A DNA stretch of 64,000 bases from Dyadobacter arcticus (GTDB taxonomy: Bacteria > Bacteroidota > Bacteroidia > Cytophagales > Spirosomataceae). Where the stretch lies: positions 744,001 to 808,000 of the forward strand of contig NZ_JAASQJ010000003.1 in assembly GCF_011762185.1 (NCBI RefSeq), given 5' to 3'. A program made the position numbers and the translations under genes. Within the stretch, counting starts at the first letter, position 1. Each line of letters opens with the position of its first letter. Positions 34,213 through 43,700 of the stretch are shown here, in pieces. The notes under the pieces were generated by a model. The model did not search any database. It saw nothing but the letters and a program-made list of their open reading frames with translations, and had not been told where the DNA came from.

Positions 34213-35310
34213 ATGGCCACTTTCACACTAGGAATTGAAGAGGAATTTCAGACTATTGATCCGGTTACCCGCAATCTGCGCTCACACATGTCCAAGCTTG
34301 TTGAGGATGGCAAAATCACCCTGAAAGAGCGTGTGAAGGCTGAAATGCACCAGGCGGTGGTAGAAGTGGGCACTAATATTTGCCATAATATTCAGGAGGC
34401 ACGCGAAGAAGTTACTTACCTCAGAAAAATGATCCTCGACCTGGCAGCCAAACAGGATCTGCGCGTGGCAGCGGCAGGCACCCATCCTTTTGCGGACTGG
34501 GTCGACCAGCTGATAACGCCTGATCCCAGGTATGATGAAATTATCGATGAGATGCGGGACGTGGCGCGGGGTAACCTCATATTTGGTCTTCATGTGCATG
34601 TGGGAATCGAAAGCCGGAACGAAGGAATCCAGATTATGAATGCGGTGAGATACTTTTTACCGCATATTTATGCATTATCAACTAATTCACCCTTTTGGTG
34701 CGGGCGCAATACTGGATTCAAATCCTATCGCTCCAAAGTATTCGATAAATTCCCAAGAACAGGTATTCCGGATTTTTTCTCCAGTGCGTCAGAATACGAT
34801 GAATATGTGGAGCTGCTGGTCAAGACCAAATGCATTGATAATGGTAAAAAAATATGGTGGGACATTCGGGTTCACCCATTTTTCAACACCATCGAGTTCC
34901 GTATGTGCGACGTACCCATGCGTACCGACGAAACGATTTGTCTTGCCGCGATCATGCAGGCGCTGGTGGCAAAAATCCACAAACTGCACCGCATGAACCT
35001 GAGTTTCAGGCCATATCACCGAATGCTCATTAATGAAAATAAATGGCGTGCAGCCCGCTATGGCATTCAAGGTAAGCTGATTGACTTTGGAAAACAGGAA
35101 GAGGTTGAGTATAAGATCCTGGTCGTAGAGTTGCTTGAATTTATAGATGACGTGGTGGATGAATTGGGAAGCAGGAACGAAATTGATTACATCCACCAGA
35201 TCATGGAAATGGGAACGGGCGCTGACAGGCAACTTGCTGTGTATGAAAAGACGGGCGATATGAACGCAGTAGTGGATTATATTGTAGAAGAAACAAAAGT
35301 GGGACTTTAA
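34213..35310 (+). CDS. YbdK-type carboxylate-amine ligase (GCS2 family)
   Basis: A 365-residue member of glutamate-cysteine ligase family 2, with the glutamine-synthetase-like fold. The start LGIEEEFQTID, the central FGLHVHVGIE and WWDIRVHPFFNTIEFRMCD carry the conserved Glu/His metal-binding residues; GADRQLAVYEKTGD closes the family pattern. YbdK of E. coli has weak glutamate-cysteine ligase activity in vitro and its true substrate is unresolved. Here the enzyme sits in an operon with an ATP-grasp ligase and an amidotransferase, pointing to a peptide-like product rather than glutathione. The ATG follows the ATP-grasp stop by 20 bp. Confidence 0.92.
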   Translation: MATFTLGIEEEFQTIDPVTRNLRSHMSKLVEDGKITLKERVKAEMHQAVVEVGTNICHNIQEAREEVTYLRKMILDLAAKQDLRVAAAGTHPFADWVDQLITPDPRYDEIIDEMRDVARGNLIFGLHVHVGIESRNEGIQIMNAVRYFLPHIYALSTNSPFWCGRNTGFKSYRSKVFDKFPRTGIPDFFSSASEYDEYVELLVKTKCIDNGKKIWWDIRVHPFFNTIEFRMCDVPMRTDETICLAAIMQALVAKIHKLHRMNLSFRPYHRMLINENKWRAARYGIQGKLIDFGKQEEVEYKILVVELLEFIDDVVDELGSRNEIDYIHQIMEMGTGADRQLAVYEKTGDMNAVVDYIVEETKVGL

Positions 35311-35339
35311 TCACAAAAATCCCTAAGCAAAAAGACTCA

Positions 35340-36182
35340 ATGACACCTAACAATAAACATTTCCGGATTGCCATTCTGGACATGTACAATGGCCACGACA
35401 ACGAGGGCATGCGTTGTATCAAAAATATCATCGCCAACTTTGGTGTAAACGAGGCTGTCCATGTCGACTTTACCGTCTTTGACGTGAGGCAGAAGCTCGA
35501 AATTCCAGGTTTGGAATTTGACGCCTATATATCTACTGGCGGCCCCGGCAATCCTTCGCCGGTTGGAGAAATTTGGGAAAAGAAGTTTTTCAGTTTTCTG
35601 GATCATCTGCTGCAATTCAATGCAAAACGGCAAAACCGGATCAAAAAGCATCTTTTCCTAATATGCCATTCTTTTCAAATGGCATGCATTCACTGGGAGT
35701 TGGCCGGAGTAAGTAAAAGAAGGAAAACATCTTTTGGTACATTCCCCGTATACATGACGAGTACTGGAAGAAAAGATCCTTTGCTCCAAGGATTAGCAGA
35801 CCCGTTTTGGATTGTTGATTCCCGTGATTTTCAGGTAACTCAGCCCAATCCGTTTATGATGGAAAACACGGGTGCCAAATTACTTTGTCTGGAAAAAATA
35901 AGGCCACATGTTCCGCTGGAAAGAGCTGTGATGGCCATTCGTTTTTCCAATGAAATCGTGGGTACACAATTCCACCCGGAAGCGGACGCGGAAGGAATGC
36001 TCCGCTATTTTCTCAGGGACGATAAAAAAACAAGCATTATTTCGGCTCTCGGTGAAGCCAAATACAATGATATGATTGAACACCTGAATGATCCCGACAA
36101 AATATCTTTGACCGAATCTCGGGTCATCCCTGCATTTCTCAAAAATGCATTGAACAAAACTTTTCCCCTGGCCTATGCATAA
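35340..36182 (+). CDS. Class I glutamine amidotransferase-like protein
   Basis: A 280-residue GATase1 domain protein. The catalytic Cys is C109 in LICHSFQMACIHW and the His-Glu pair is H212-E214 in GTQFHPEADAEG, so the triad is complete; the oxyanion loop is STGGPGNPS. Family members release ammonia from glutamine or cleave gamma-glutamyl bonds. In this operon it could supply ammonia to a ligase or trim a glutamyl group. A C-terminal extension of about 60 residues follows the domain. It overlaps the next gene by 8 nt, a sign of coupling. Confidence 0.86.
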   Translation: MTPNNKHFRIAILDMYNGHDNEGMRCIKNIIANFGVNEAVHVDFTVFDVRQKLEIPGLEFDAYISTGGPGNPSPVGEIWEKKFFSFLDHLLQFNAKRQNRIKKHLFLICHSFQMACIHWELAGVSKRRKTSFGTFPVYMTSTGRKDPLLQGLADPFWIVDSRDFQVTQPNPFMMENTGAKLLCLEKIRPHVPLERAVMAIRFSNEIVGTQFHPEADAEGMLRYFLRDDKKTSIISALGEAKYNDMIEHLNDPDKISLTESRVIPAFLKNALNKTFPLAYA

Positions 36183-37368
36183 GCAAGCCCGAGAAGCATT
36201 TAACCGTTCTTTTACAGAAAGCAAATACCAGGATTTTGTCGCATCGTTTGAATCTGCTTTTCCAGGGCAGCTTGATTTCCGCGTTGCCGAAACGCCGGTT
36301 TTTGTACCCAAAGAACTCAAAGAAAAGATCTTACAAGCTTCGGACGAGATTATCAGCACATTGCTTTCACCCGATTTCAAAGAAAAGACGGACAGGGCTG
36401 TTCCTGAGGATCAGAATGTGCCTGGGGAAAATGCGCATACATCTTTTTTGGCGATTGATTACGCCATCTGCAGAAATAAAGCAGGCGAGCTTGTCCCGCA
36501 ATTAATTGAACTACAAGGATTTCCATCCATTTTCGGTTATCAGGCTTTTCTTTCCGAATCTTTCAAAAAATTCTTCGATATCACGGAAGGTTTTGAATAT
36601 GTTCTGGGTGGTGAAGATTATGAAGGTTACGTTCAAAAACTTAAAGATCTGATTTTAGCTGGCGCAGATCCGGAACAGGTTATTTTATTGGAAATTTATC
36701 CGGAAAAGCAAAAAACAAAGGTTGATTTTGCGGTAACCGAGGCAATACTTGGCGTGAAAGCCGTATGCTACACGAAGCTAATCAAAGAAGGAAAACGGTT
36801 GTTCTACGAAAAAGAAGGTAGAAAAATCCAGATTAAAAGGATTTATAATCGCCTGATTTTTGACGATTTGCAAAACTACCCTGACCTGGACACCAGCTAT
36901 CACTTCACAGACGAGGTAGATGTCACCTGGGTCGGTCACCCAAACTGGTTTTTCAGAATAAGTAAATTTTCCATGCCATTTTTAAGCAGTCCCTACATTC
37001 CCGAAACCAAATTTGTGAGTGACTACCAGGGCAACTTCCCGGATGACCTTGAAAATTATGTATTAAAACCGCTTTTCTCTTTTGCTGGAGCGGGCGTGCA
37101 GTTGCATATTTCTGAGAAGGATCTGATTGCTTTAAGAGATCCCGAAAACTATATTTTGCAGAAAAAAGTGACCTATGAACCAGTCATTCAGGCTCCTGAT
37201 GGTTTGGTCAAATGCGAGATCCGGATGATGTATGGCTGGAATGATGATGCGCCGAAACCAGAACTACTGATCAGCCTCAGCAGACTTAGCAGGGGAGAAA
37301 TGATCGGCGTACGCTTCAATAAGGACTTCACCTGGGTCGGCGGAAGCGCGGGCTTTTTTGAAACATAA
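36175..37368 (+). CDS. Probable ATP-grasp-like ligase, possibly circularly permuted
   Basis: A 397-residue cytosolic protein that I do not match to a named family with confidence. The C-terminal part looks like ATP-grasp: YVLKPLFSFAGAGVQL (nucleotide-binding Lys and Gly loop, about residues 298-313), YILQKKVTYEP, KCEIRMMYGW, and RLSRGEMIGVRFNKDFTWVG. The N-terminal half has PQLIELQGFPSIFGYQ and FYEKEGRKIQIKRIYNR, which recall substrate-domain motifs of glutathionylspermidine-synthase or permuted ATP-grasp ligases. It overlaps the amidotransferase gene by 8 nt. As a second ligase it would allow two successive amide-forming steps. The family call rests on reading motifs only. Confidence 0.6.
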   Translation: MHKQAREAFNRSFTESKYQDFVASFESAFPGQLDFRVAETPVFVPKELKEKILQASDEIISTLLSPDFKEKTDRAVPEDQNVPGENAHTSFLAIDYAICRNKAGELVPQLIELQGFPSIFGYQAFLSESFKKFFDITEGFEYVLGGEDYEGYVQKLKDLILAGADPEQVILLEIYPEKQKTKVDFAVTEAILGVKAVCYTKLIKEGKRLFYEKEGRKIQIKRIYNRLIFDDLQNYPDLDTSYHFTDEVDVTWVGHPNWFFRISKFSMPFLSSPYIPETKFVSDYQGNFPDDLENYVLKPLFSFAGAGVQLHISEKDLIALRDPENYILQKKVTYEPVIQAPDGLVKCEIRMMYGWNDDAPKPELLISLSRLSRGEMIGVRFNKDFTWVGGSAGFFET

Positions 37369-37429
37369 CATCAACCCAAATTGATCTTTTCATAAGATTT
37401 ATACTTTATAAAAGTATTAATAGTCTAGA

Positions 37430-38641
37430 ATGTACATTACACATCGCCAACTTTTTTTTGACCATTTAGCACAAACGTCAGACTATCCGCTCGCCATTGA
37501 GATTGAAAGAGCCGAGGGCATTTATATGTACGGCCCGGATGGAAAATCCTACATTGACCTGATATCTGGTATCGCTGTAAGCAATGTTGGCCATCGTCAC
37601 CCGAAGGTACTTGCCGCAATCCATGCACAACTGGACAAACACATGCATTTGCTGGTTTACGGTGAATATGTTCAAAATATCCAAGTCCGACTTGCAAAGG
37701 CATTGACGGATACATTGAATTTACCAGCACAATTTCCCTCCCCTTTCGGACTGATTGATCATGTATATTTTACAAATTCAGGTACGGAGGCTGTGGAAGG
37801 GGCTATGAAACTGGCTAAGCGATTCACGGGCAGAAGCGAATTCATTTCTTGTTTCAATGCATACCACGGGGCTAGTCAAGGGGCATTAAGCTTGGCAGGA
37901 GCTGAATTTTTTAAAAGAAATTTCCGCCCGCTACTTCCGGGTATTCAGCACATTACTCATAACTATTTACCCGATCTTGAAAAAATTTCACCCAAAACTG
38001 CTGCGGTTGTAATTGAAATCATTGGCGGAGAATCGGGCGTTCGCATTCCGTCTAAAGAGTACCTGGTTGCATTGCGGAAGAAATGTACCGATGTCGGTGC
38101 GCTGCTGATTATCGACGAAATCCAGACTGGCTTTGGACGAACAGGAAGCTTCTGGGCATTTGAGCCATTTGGAATATATCCCGACATTTTGCTGAGCGCG
38201 AAAGGAATGGGCGGTGGGATGCCGATCGGCGCATTCATGGCGTCGCAGCAGATTATGGAGGTTTTAAAAAACAGGCCTATTCTCGGCCACATTACTACGT
38301 TTGGTGGGCATCCGGTGAGCTGTGCATCTTCTCTGGCAACATTGCAGGTAATTTTGGAAGAAAACCTGGCGCCTCTGGCCATTGAAAAAGGTCAACTCTT
38401 CAAATCGCTTTTGATCCATCCGAAAATTATAGACGTACGGGGTATTGGGCTAATGCTGGCAGCTGAAATGGAGTCGTTCGAAACGCTTAAAAATACCATT
38501 GACCGGTGCATTGGGAAAGGTGTCGTTACCGACTGGTTTCTATTTTGCGATAACGCCATGCGCATCGCTCCTCCACTCACAATTACCGAGGAACAAATAA
38601 AGGAATCTTGCGCCATGATACTTGACGTTTTGAATTCCTGA
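37430..38641 (+). CDS. Class III PLP-dependent aminotransferase
   Basis: A 403-residue fold type I aminotransferase of the ornithine/acetylornithine/4-aminobutyrate group. PLP Lys is K258 (LLSAKGMGGGMPIGAF); IIDEIQTGFGRTG carries the Asp that binds the pyridine nitrogen, and YFTNSGTEAVEGAMKLAK the phosphate loop. It transfers an amino group from an omega-amine or from a related primary amine. It follows the probable permuted ligase by 61 bp, so it may have its own promoter, but shares direction with the ligase cluster and could make the amine or keto acid used there. Not assigned to arginine synthesis, since no other arg gene is near. Confidence 0.88.
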   Translation: MYITHRQLFFDHLAQTSDYPLAIEIERAEGIYMYGPDGKSYIDLISGIAVSNVGHRHPKVLAAIHAQLDKHMHLLVYGEYVQNIQVRLAKALTDTLNLPAQFPSPFGLIDHVYFTNSGTEAVEGAMKLAKRFTGRSEFISCFNAYHGASQGALSLAGAEFFKRNFRPLLPGIQHITHNYLPDLEKISPKTAAVVIEIIGGESGVRIPSKEYLVALRKKCTDVGALLIIDEIQTGFGRTGSFWAFEPFGIYPDILLSAKGMGGGMPIGAFMASQQIMEVLKNRPILGHITTFGGHPVSCASSLATLQVILEENLAPLAIEKGQLFKSLLIHPKIIDVRGIGLMLAAEMESFETLKNTIDRCIGKGVVTDWFLFCDNAMRIAPPLTITEEQIKESCAMILDVLNS

Positions 38642-38712
38642 CATTTATTGACCAATCGACGTTCATTGTCCGATCTTAATATTTGAAAAAATACACGCAA
38701 AACTCCAATCTC

Positions 38713-39591
38713 ATGAATTATTCAATTGCAAATGAGCATTTAAAAATCACGGTTCAGGAGACCGGTGCAGAATTGTGCCAGATCCAATCAACGGTAACTG
38801 GTAAAGATTATTTGTGGAATGCCAATCCAAAAGTCTGGGCAAGTTACGCCCCTGTGTTATTCCCGGTAATTGGGGCCATTAAAAATGGTTTTGTTAGCTA
38901 TAAAGGTCAGGAATATGCTGTACCACGTCACGGTATGGTCCGGAATAACGCCAATGTGAAGTTGGTAAGTCAAACCAACAGCAGCCTGACATTTGGTTTG
39001 AAATACAGCGAAGAAACGCTGGCAGTATATCCTTTCAAATTTGAATTTCTGATCACCTATTCGCTTGAAGGCAGTCATGTTATCGTCCAACATAAGGTGA
39101 TCAACCATGGGTCCGACGAAATGCTATTCTCTCTGGGCGGTCACCCTGCATTCAAATGTCCACTTCACGAAGGTGAAACTTATGAAGATTATTATCTTGA
39201 ATTTGAAGCAGTTGAAAACGACTCAACCTGGCTGCTGGAAAAAAATGGCTTAGTAAGTAACGAAACCCGTCCCGTACTTGAACATACCAATGTCCTGCAT
39301 TTGAACTCACACTTATTCGATCACGACGCGCTTATTTTCAAGCATTTAATTTCAAATCAAGTAAGTCTGCGGAGTACAAAATCCGGCCAGGTTATCACAT
39401 TACATTTTGAAGATTTTCCATATCTGGGAATCTGGGCGAAGCCAAACGCACACTTTATTTGCATTGAACCCTGGCTGGGAATTGCAGATAGCGCGGATTC
39501 GGATCAGAATTTTGAAAATAAAGAAGGTATTCTGACACTAGCGCCAGCGGCTCACTTTCATGCAAACTATACCATTGAAATTAACGAATAG
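38713..39591 (+). CDS. Aldose 1-epimerase family protein
   Basis: A 292-residue galactose-mutarotase-like protein of the LacX/YeaD-type group, which interconverts anomers of sugars or sugar phosphates. Signatures are WNANPKVWASYAPVLFPVIG near the N-terminus, PRHGMVRN, SLGGHPAFKCPL (catalytic-region His) and FICIEPWLGIADS (catalytic Glu region) near the end. MNYSIANEHL from the ATG at 38713 is chosen over a TTG at 38683. It is 71 bp from the aminotransferase; a pathway link is not evident. Confidence 0.87.
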   Translation: MNYSIANEHLKITVQETGAELCQIQSTVTGKDYLWNANPKVWASYAPVLFPVIGAIKNGFVSYKGQEYAVPRHGMVRNNANVKLVSQTNSSLTFGLKYSEETLAVYPFKFEFLITYSLEGSHVIVQHKVINHGSDEMLFSLGGHPAFKCPLHEGETYEDYYLEFEAVENDSTWLLEKNGLVSNETRPVLEHTNVLHLNSHLFDHDALIFKHLISNQVSLRSTKSGQVITLHFEDFPYLGIWAKPNAHFICIEPWLGIADSADSDQNFENKEGILTLAPAAHFHANYTIEINE

Positions 39592-39623
39592 CCCAATCCG
39601 CGGTCACAGAATATCTCAAATAC

Positions 39624-40019
39624 CTACAACTCCACTGACAAGAGCTCATTTCCAAGCCTGTGAAGCGCCATTTCAATTTTTTTCGCCTGCGCTGGTCGCG
39701 GTTTTTTCAGGCCTGAGGCATAGTGGTTGAGCAACTTTTCATTAATCCCAGTTAATTTTGCTATTCCCGTCTGATTAAATATTCCTTTATAATACTGCAA
39801 AAAGCTTCCCACATCCAGTTTCCATACCAGTTCATACTCACCTTTCAGTGCAGCAGGAATATTTTTGTCATCGAAAGATTTGACAATTTCTATACATTCG
39901 AGAATGGACTGTTTTACTTCCTCGATGGTTTCTCCACCCCCATTGATTTTGTCTACATTGTCGCCGTAAGCCCAGAAGAAATCCTTGCTTCGCTCTATAA
40001 TCACTCTTATCTTTTTCAT
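39624..40019 (-). CDS. hicB: HicB-family antitoxin
   Basis: A 131-residue HicB antitoxin. The N-terminal RNase-H-like domain (1-75, with YGDNVDKINGGGETIEEVKQSI in the middle) neutralises HicA, and a C-terminal helix-turn-helix (about 85-128, GIAKLTGINEKLLNHYASG) binds the operator. It lies 5 bp after hicA. It is the second gene of the two, the standard toxin-first order of HicAB. The stop is 32 bp from the convergent epimerase stop. Confidence 0.88.
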   Translation of the reverse strand: MKKIRVIIERSKDFFWAYGDNVDKINGGGETIEEVKQSILECIEIVKSFDDKNIPAALKGEYELVWKLDVGSFLQYYKGIFNQTGIAKLTGINEKLLNHYASGLKKPRPAQAKKIEMALHRLGNELLSVEL

Positions 40020-40024
40020 AACAA

Positions 40025-40204
40025 CTATATTAATTTCATTTTTTTGACGGTTTGCAATCGTATTCCCTCTCCAATTTCCTTTGATCCATGATACGCGACA
40101 ACATAGGTCTCTTCTCCCTTCCTATAAACGTAGTGGCTTCCCCTAGATCTAATACAGACCCAACCATTCCGCTTTATGATGCGATGAAACTCAGAAGATT
40201 TCAT
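40025..40204 (-). CDS. hicA: HicA-family mRNA interferase toxin
   Basis: A 59-residue HicA toxin with a double-stranded-RNA-binding-like fold that cleaves mRNA. The family pattern is KSSEFHRIIKRNGWVCIRSRGSH, with catalytic H24, then YVYRKGEE and the C-terminal GIRLQTVKKMKLI. The frame runs on to 40261, but those extra residues would cross the operator palindrome, so the ATG at 40204 is chosen. It forms a toxin-antitoxin operon with hicB. Confidence 0.87.
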   Translation of the reverse strand: MKSSEFHRIIKRNGWVCIRSRGSHYVYRKGEETYVVAYHGSKEIGEGIRLQTVKKMKLI

Positions 40205-40233
40205 AGATAGTGTGGTAAAAGGTAATATTTTTA

Positions 40234-40255
40234 AAGGTATATAATAATATACCTT
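40234..40255. promoter_or_regulatory. Palindromic operator candidate for hicAB
   Basis: AAGGTATAT-AATA-ATATACCTT is a perfect 9-bp inverted repeat 30 nt upstream of the hicA start. It is placed where HicB autorepression would act. Confidence 0.55.
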
Positions 40256-40273
40256 AATCAAAGCTTAGACCAT

Positions 40274-40302
40274 AAAAAAAGCTCCGAAAAAATCGGAGCT
40301 TT
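40274..40302 (-). terminator. Rho-independent terminator of trxA
   Basis: A 10-bp stem AAAGCTCCGA/TCGGAGCTTT with loop AAAAA (plus strand), continued by an A run that is a T tract on the minus strand. It lies 25 bp past the trxA stop. Confidence 0.88.
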
Positions 40303-40326
40303 CTTAACTTCACAAATCGCTATTAC

Positions 40327-40659
40327 TTAAACAGTAGCTTCGATTTGAGCATTTAATTTATCTTCCAAAGTAGTTTTAGGTACTACACCTACCACTTTAT
40401 CAACTAATTGTCCTCCTTTAAAAATCATCAATGTCGGGATACTGCGGATACCGAATTTGGCGGGAACAGAAGAATTCATATCTACGTCCATCTTACCAAT
40501 GATTGCTTTTCCTTCATACTCACCAGCCAATTGCTCTACAACCGGTCCGATCATCTTACAGGGGCCACACCATTCTGCCCAAAAATCCACAAGTACCGGT
40601 TTGTCGCCCTGGATAAGTTCTTCGAAGGTGCTATCGGTTATTTCAACTGCTTTTCCCAT
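40327..40659 (-). CDS. trxA: Thioredoxin
   Basis: A 110-residue cytosolic thioredoxin. The redox motif is WCGPCK (C31, C34) after VLVDFWAE; the cis-Pro loop is IRSIPTLMIFKGG and the C-terminus is regular. Length is standard, with no signal peptide. It follows dnaE by 88 bp on the same strand and carries its own terminator. Confidence 0.97.
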   Translation of the reverse strand: MGKAVEITDSTFEELIQGDKPVLVDFWAEWCGPCKMIGPVVEQLAGEYEGKAIIGKMDVDMNSSVPAKFGIRSIPTLMIFKGGQLVDKVVGVVPKTTLEDKLNAQIEATV

Positions 40660-40747
40660 GTTAAAAAGTGTCTAATGTTATTTTATAAATCTGGTATGAT
40701 AAGGATTATTTATATCTAAAAGTTCCTGATTTACGCTACTAACACGA

Positions 40748-43700
40748 TCAGTTCAGAGAGAATTTAACACCATGAAACCCTCTCAACTCTTTGAACAGTT
40801 CATTGGAGGGGGAAATGCGGTACCCGCGAGACAGCATCTCAACTTCCAGGTGCGTATCAGGATCTATCACCGTCATATTCACCGAACAGGCACCAGGATG
40901 GCTGTTGAATGTATCGTTCAGTAAGTGTATAAATTGCGCGTCGATTTGATCTAACGTAAGGTTGATCTTAATTTTTTTACACATTTTCTCCCTGATTTCT
41001 GGCAGCAACTGAATCTGGGATATCTTAAATTCAAACTGATCTTCCTGCTTCCAACGGTTCTGGACTTTTCCTTTGATATACAAGAACTGGCCTACCTGCA
41101 TATAGTTTTTGAAACGAATATAATCCTCGCCTCCAAGCAACATTTCCATGGAACCCTGATAATCCTCAATCTTAAAAATCATAAAGTTGCTCCCGTTTCT
41201 CGACATTTTTTCTTGTGAACTGGTAACAATTCCTGCGACACTGATCTCTTTTCCAAAATATCTCGGAGACTTTTCGCCGTCGTTGATTTCCATCACCTTT
41301 TCGAGCGTACAATTACAAAAATTGTCAAGCTCGACCCGGAATGTATCCAATGGATGCCCCGAAATGTAAAACCCCACTACCTCCTGCTCATAGCGAAGCT
41401 TGACCAGGTCATCCCATGGAGCCATAACCTGCGCCTTGGGCTTTGCCACATCCGCTCCGCCACCTGAGTGGCTGAATAAGTCAATAGCGCCACCACCCTG
41501 AAACTTATTGGCATAGCGAATCAGCTTTTCAATAAATGTGGCGTTTTCGCTGGCGTCTGACGCAAAATACTGGGCTCTGTGGTATTCTGAAAAACAGTCA
41601 AAACCACCCGCGTAAGCCAGGCTTTCCAAAGTTTTTTTATTAACCGTTCTCAAATTCACACGTGTCATAAAATCGAAAACATCCTGAAAAGGTCCCTTTG
41701 TATTCCTTTCCTCGATTATCGCTTCTACGGCCGCGTCCCCGCTTCCCTTTACCCCGGCTAACCCAAATCGGATTTCATGCTTCTTATTCACATTAAACTG
41801 GCGATCCGATTCATTTACATCAGGGCCTAATACTTTAATTCCCAGATTTTTACATTCCTCCATGAAAAAGGTAATCTTGTCAATGTTCCCAAGAGAACTG
41901 GTCAAAACCGCCGCCATGTACTCGGCCGGGTAATGTGCCTTGAGATAAGCCGTTTGGTATGCAACAAAAGCGTAGCAAGTCGAGTGGGATTTGTTGAATG
42001 CATAGGATGCAAAGGCTTCCCAGTCCGTCCAGATCTTTTCTAGTTTCTTGGCATCGAGACCATTATCTGTCCCGCCTTTCATGAAATCACCTTTGAGCTT
42101 ATTCAGCGTCTCAATTTGCTTCTTACCCATCGCTTTCCGCAATGTATCCGCCTGACCTTTTGTAAAACCAGCCAGCTTCTGCGAAAGAAGCATTACCTGC
42201 TCCTGATAAACTGTAATGCCATAGGTATCAGACAAATACTCTTCCAGTTCCGGTAAGTCATAGGTTATTTCCTCGTGACCATTTTTACGGCGTATAAAGT
42301 TTGGGATGTATGCGATCGGACCTGGGCGGTACAATGCATTCATGGCGATCAAATGCTCAAAACGATCCGGAATGAGATCGCGCATGTGCTTTTTCATACC
42401 ATCCGATTCAAACTGGAAAATCGCGTTGGTCTCCCCTCTCTGGAATAATTCAAAAACCTTCGGATCGTCCAACGGAATGTCGTCAATAACGATATCCTTA
42501 TTATGGTTTTGTTTGATCAACCGCAGCGCCTCTTTAATGATCGTCAGATTTCGCAAACCCAGAAAATCCATCTTGATGACTCCTGCATCCTCAATGATTT
42601 TTCCCTGATATTGGGTAATCAGAAAATCAGAATCTTTTGAAGTACTAACCGGAATAATTTCGGTTAAATCGCTCGGTGCAATAATGATCCCGGCAGCATG
42701 GATACCCGTATTTCTCACAGTACCTTCCAGCCTGCGAGCCTCTTGTAAAACACTCGCCTGCAAATCGTTACCTGATGCAATGGCCCGCATTTTTTTCACA
42801 TTATCTAATTCATCCGGCGCAATGCCCTCTTTTTTTGTTAAACTCCCCTCTCCTTCGAGCGGTGCTGTGAAAATCCTGTTGAGGGTCATGTTGTAAGTCG
42901 GTTTATCAGGAACCAGCTTAGCCAGCATGTTGGCGTCGGAAAGCGGAAGGTCCATTACCCTGGCCACATCTTTGATCGCCGATTTGGCTGCCATTGTACC
43001 ATACGTAACAATTTGTGCAACCTGATTGTAACCATATTTTTTTACAACATAATCAATCACTTTCTGACGGCCTTCATCGTCAAAATCGGTATCAATATCA
43101 GGTAATGATATCCGATCAGGATTCAGAAAACGCTCAAAAAGGAGGTCGTATTTGATTGGGTCAATGTTGGTAATACCAGTCGAATATGCGACTACCGATC
43201 CGGCTGCGGAACCACGGCCCGGGCCTATAAATACGCCCATCTTACGCCCGGCATCAATAAAATCAGCGACGATAAGAAAGTAACCCGGGAAACCCATGTT
43301 ACGGATTACATTCAATTCGAAATTCATCCGCTCCTCGATTTCCGGCGTTATCGTTCCATATTTCCGTGCTCCGCCTTCAAATGTGAGGTGTTTGAGATAT
43401 TCCCATTGATTCAAAACATCAGCAGTAAGTTCCTTTTTCCCAGCCATTTCCGACAAGGTATGCGTCTTGAATTCTTCGGGAATCGGGAAGTTGGGTAACA
43501 GAATATCTTTCCTTAAATCAAGGGTTTTTATTTTGTCAACAATCTCATTGGTATTGTCCAGCGACTCCGGCAGATCATTGAAGAGTGTCAGCATTTCGCT
43601 GGTCTTCTTGAAATAAAACTGGTCGTTGTAAAAAGCAAATCGTGAGCCTTTGGGAATTCCTTTGTCATCATCGAAATCTTTGGCGGATGGCGTGCTTTGC

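Noticed and set aside
33029..35310. ATP-grasp plus GCS2 as a glutathione synthesis pair
   Set aside because: The ATP-grasp domain does not look like GshB and the extra amidotransferase and second ligase are unneeded for glutathione.
37430..38641. Aminotransferase as argD of arginine synthesis
   Set aside because: No other arg gene is near; the class III pattern alone does not decide the substrate.
38683..38712. Start of the epimerase at the TTG 10 codons earlier
   Set aside because: The added residues are polar and not family-like, while the ATG at 38713 begins at the conserved fold.
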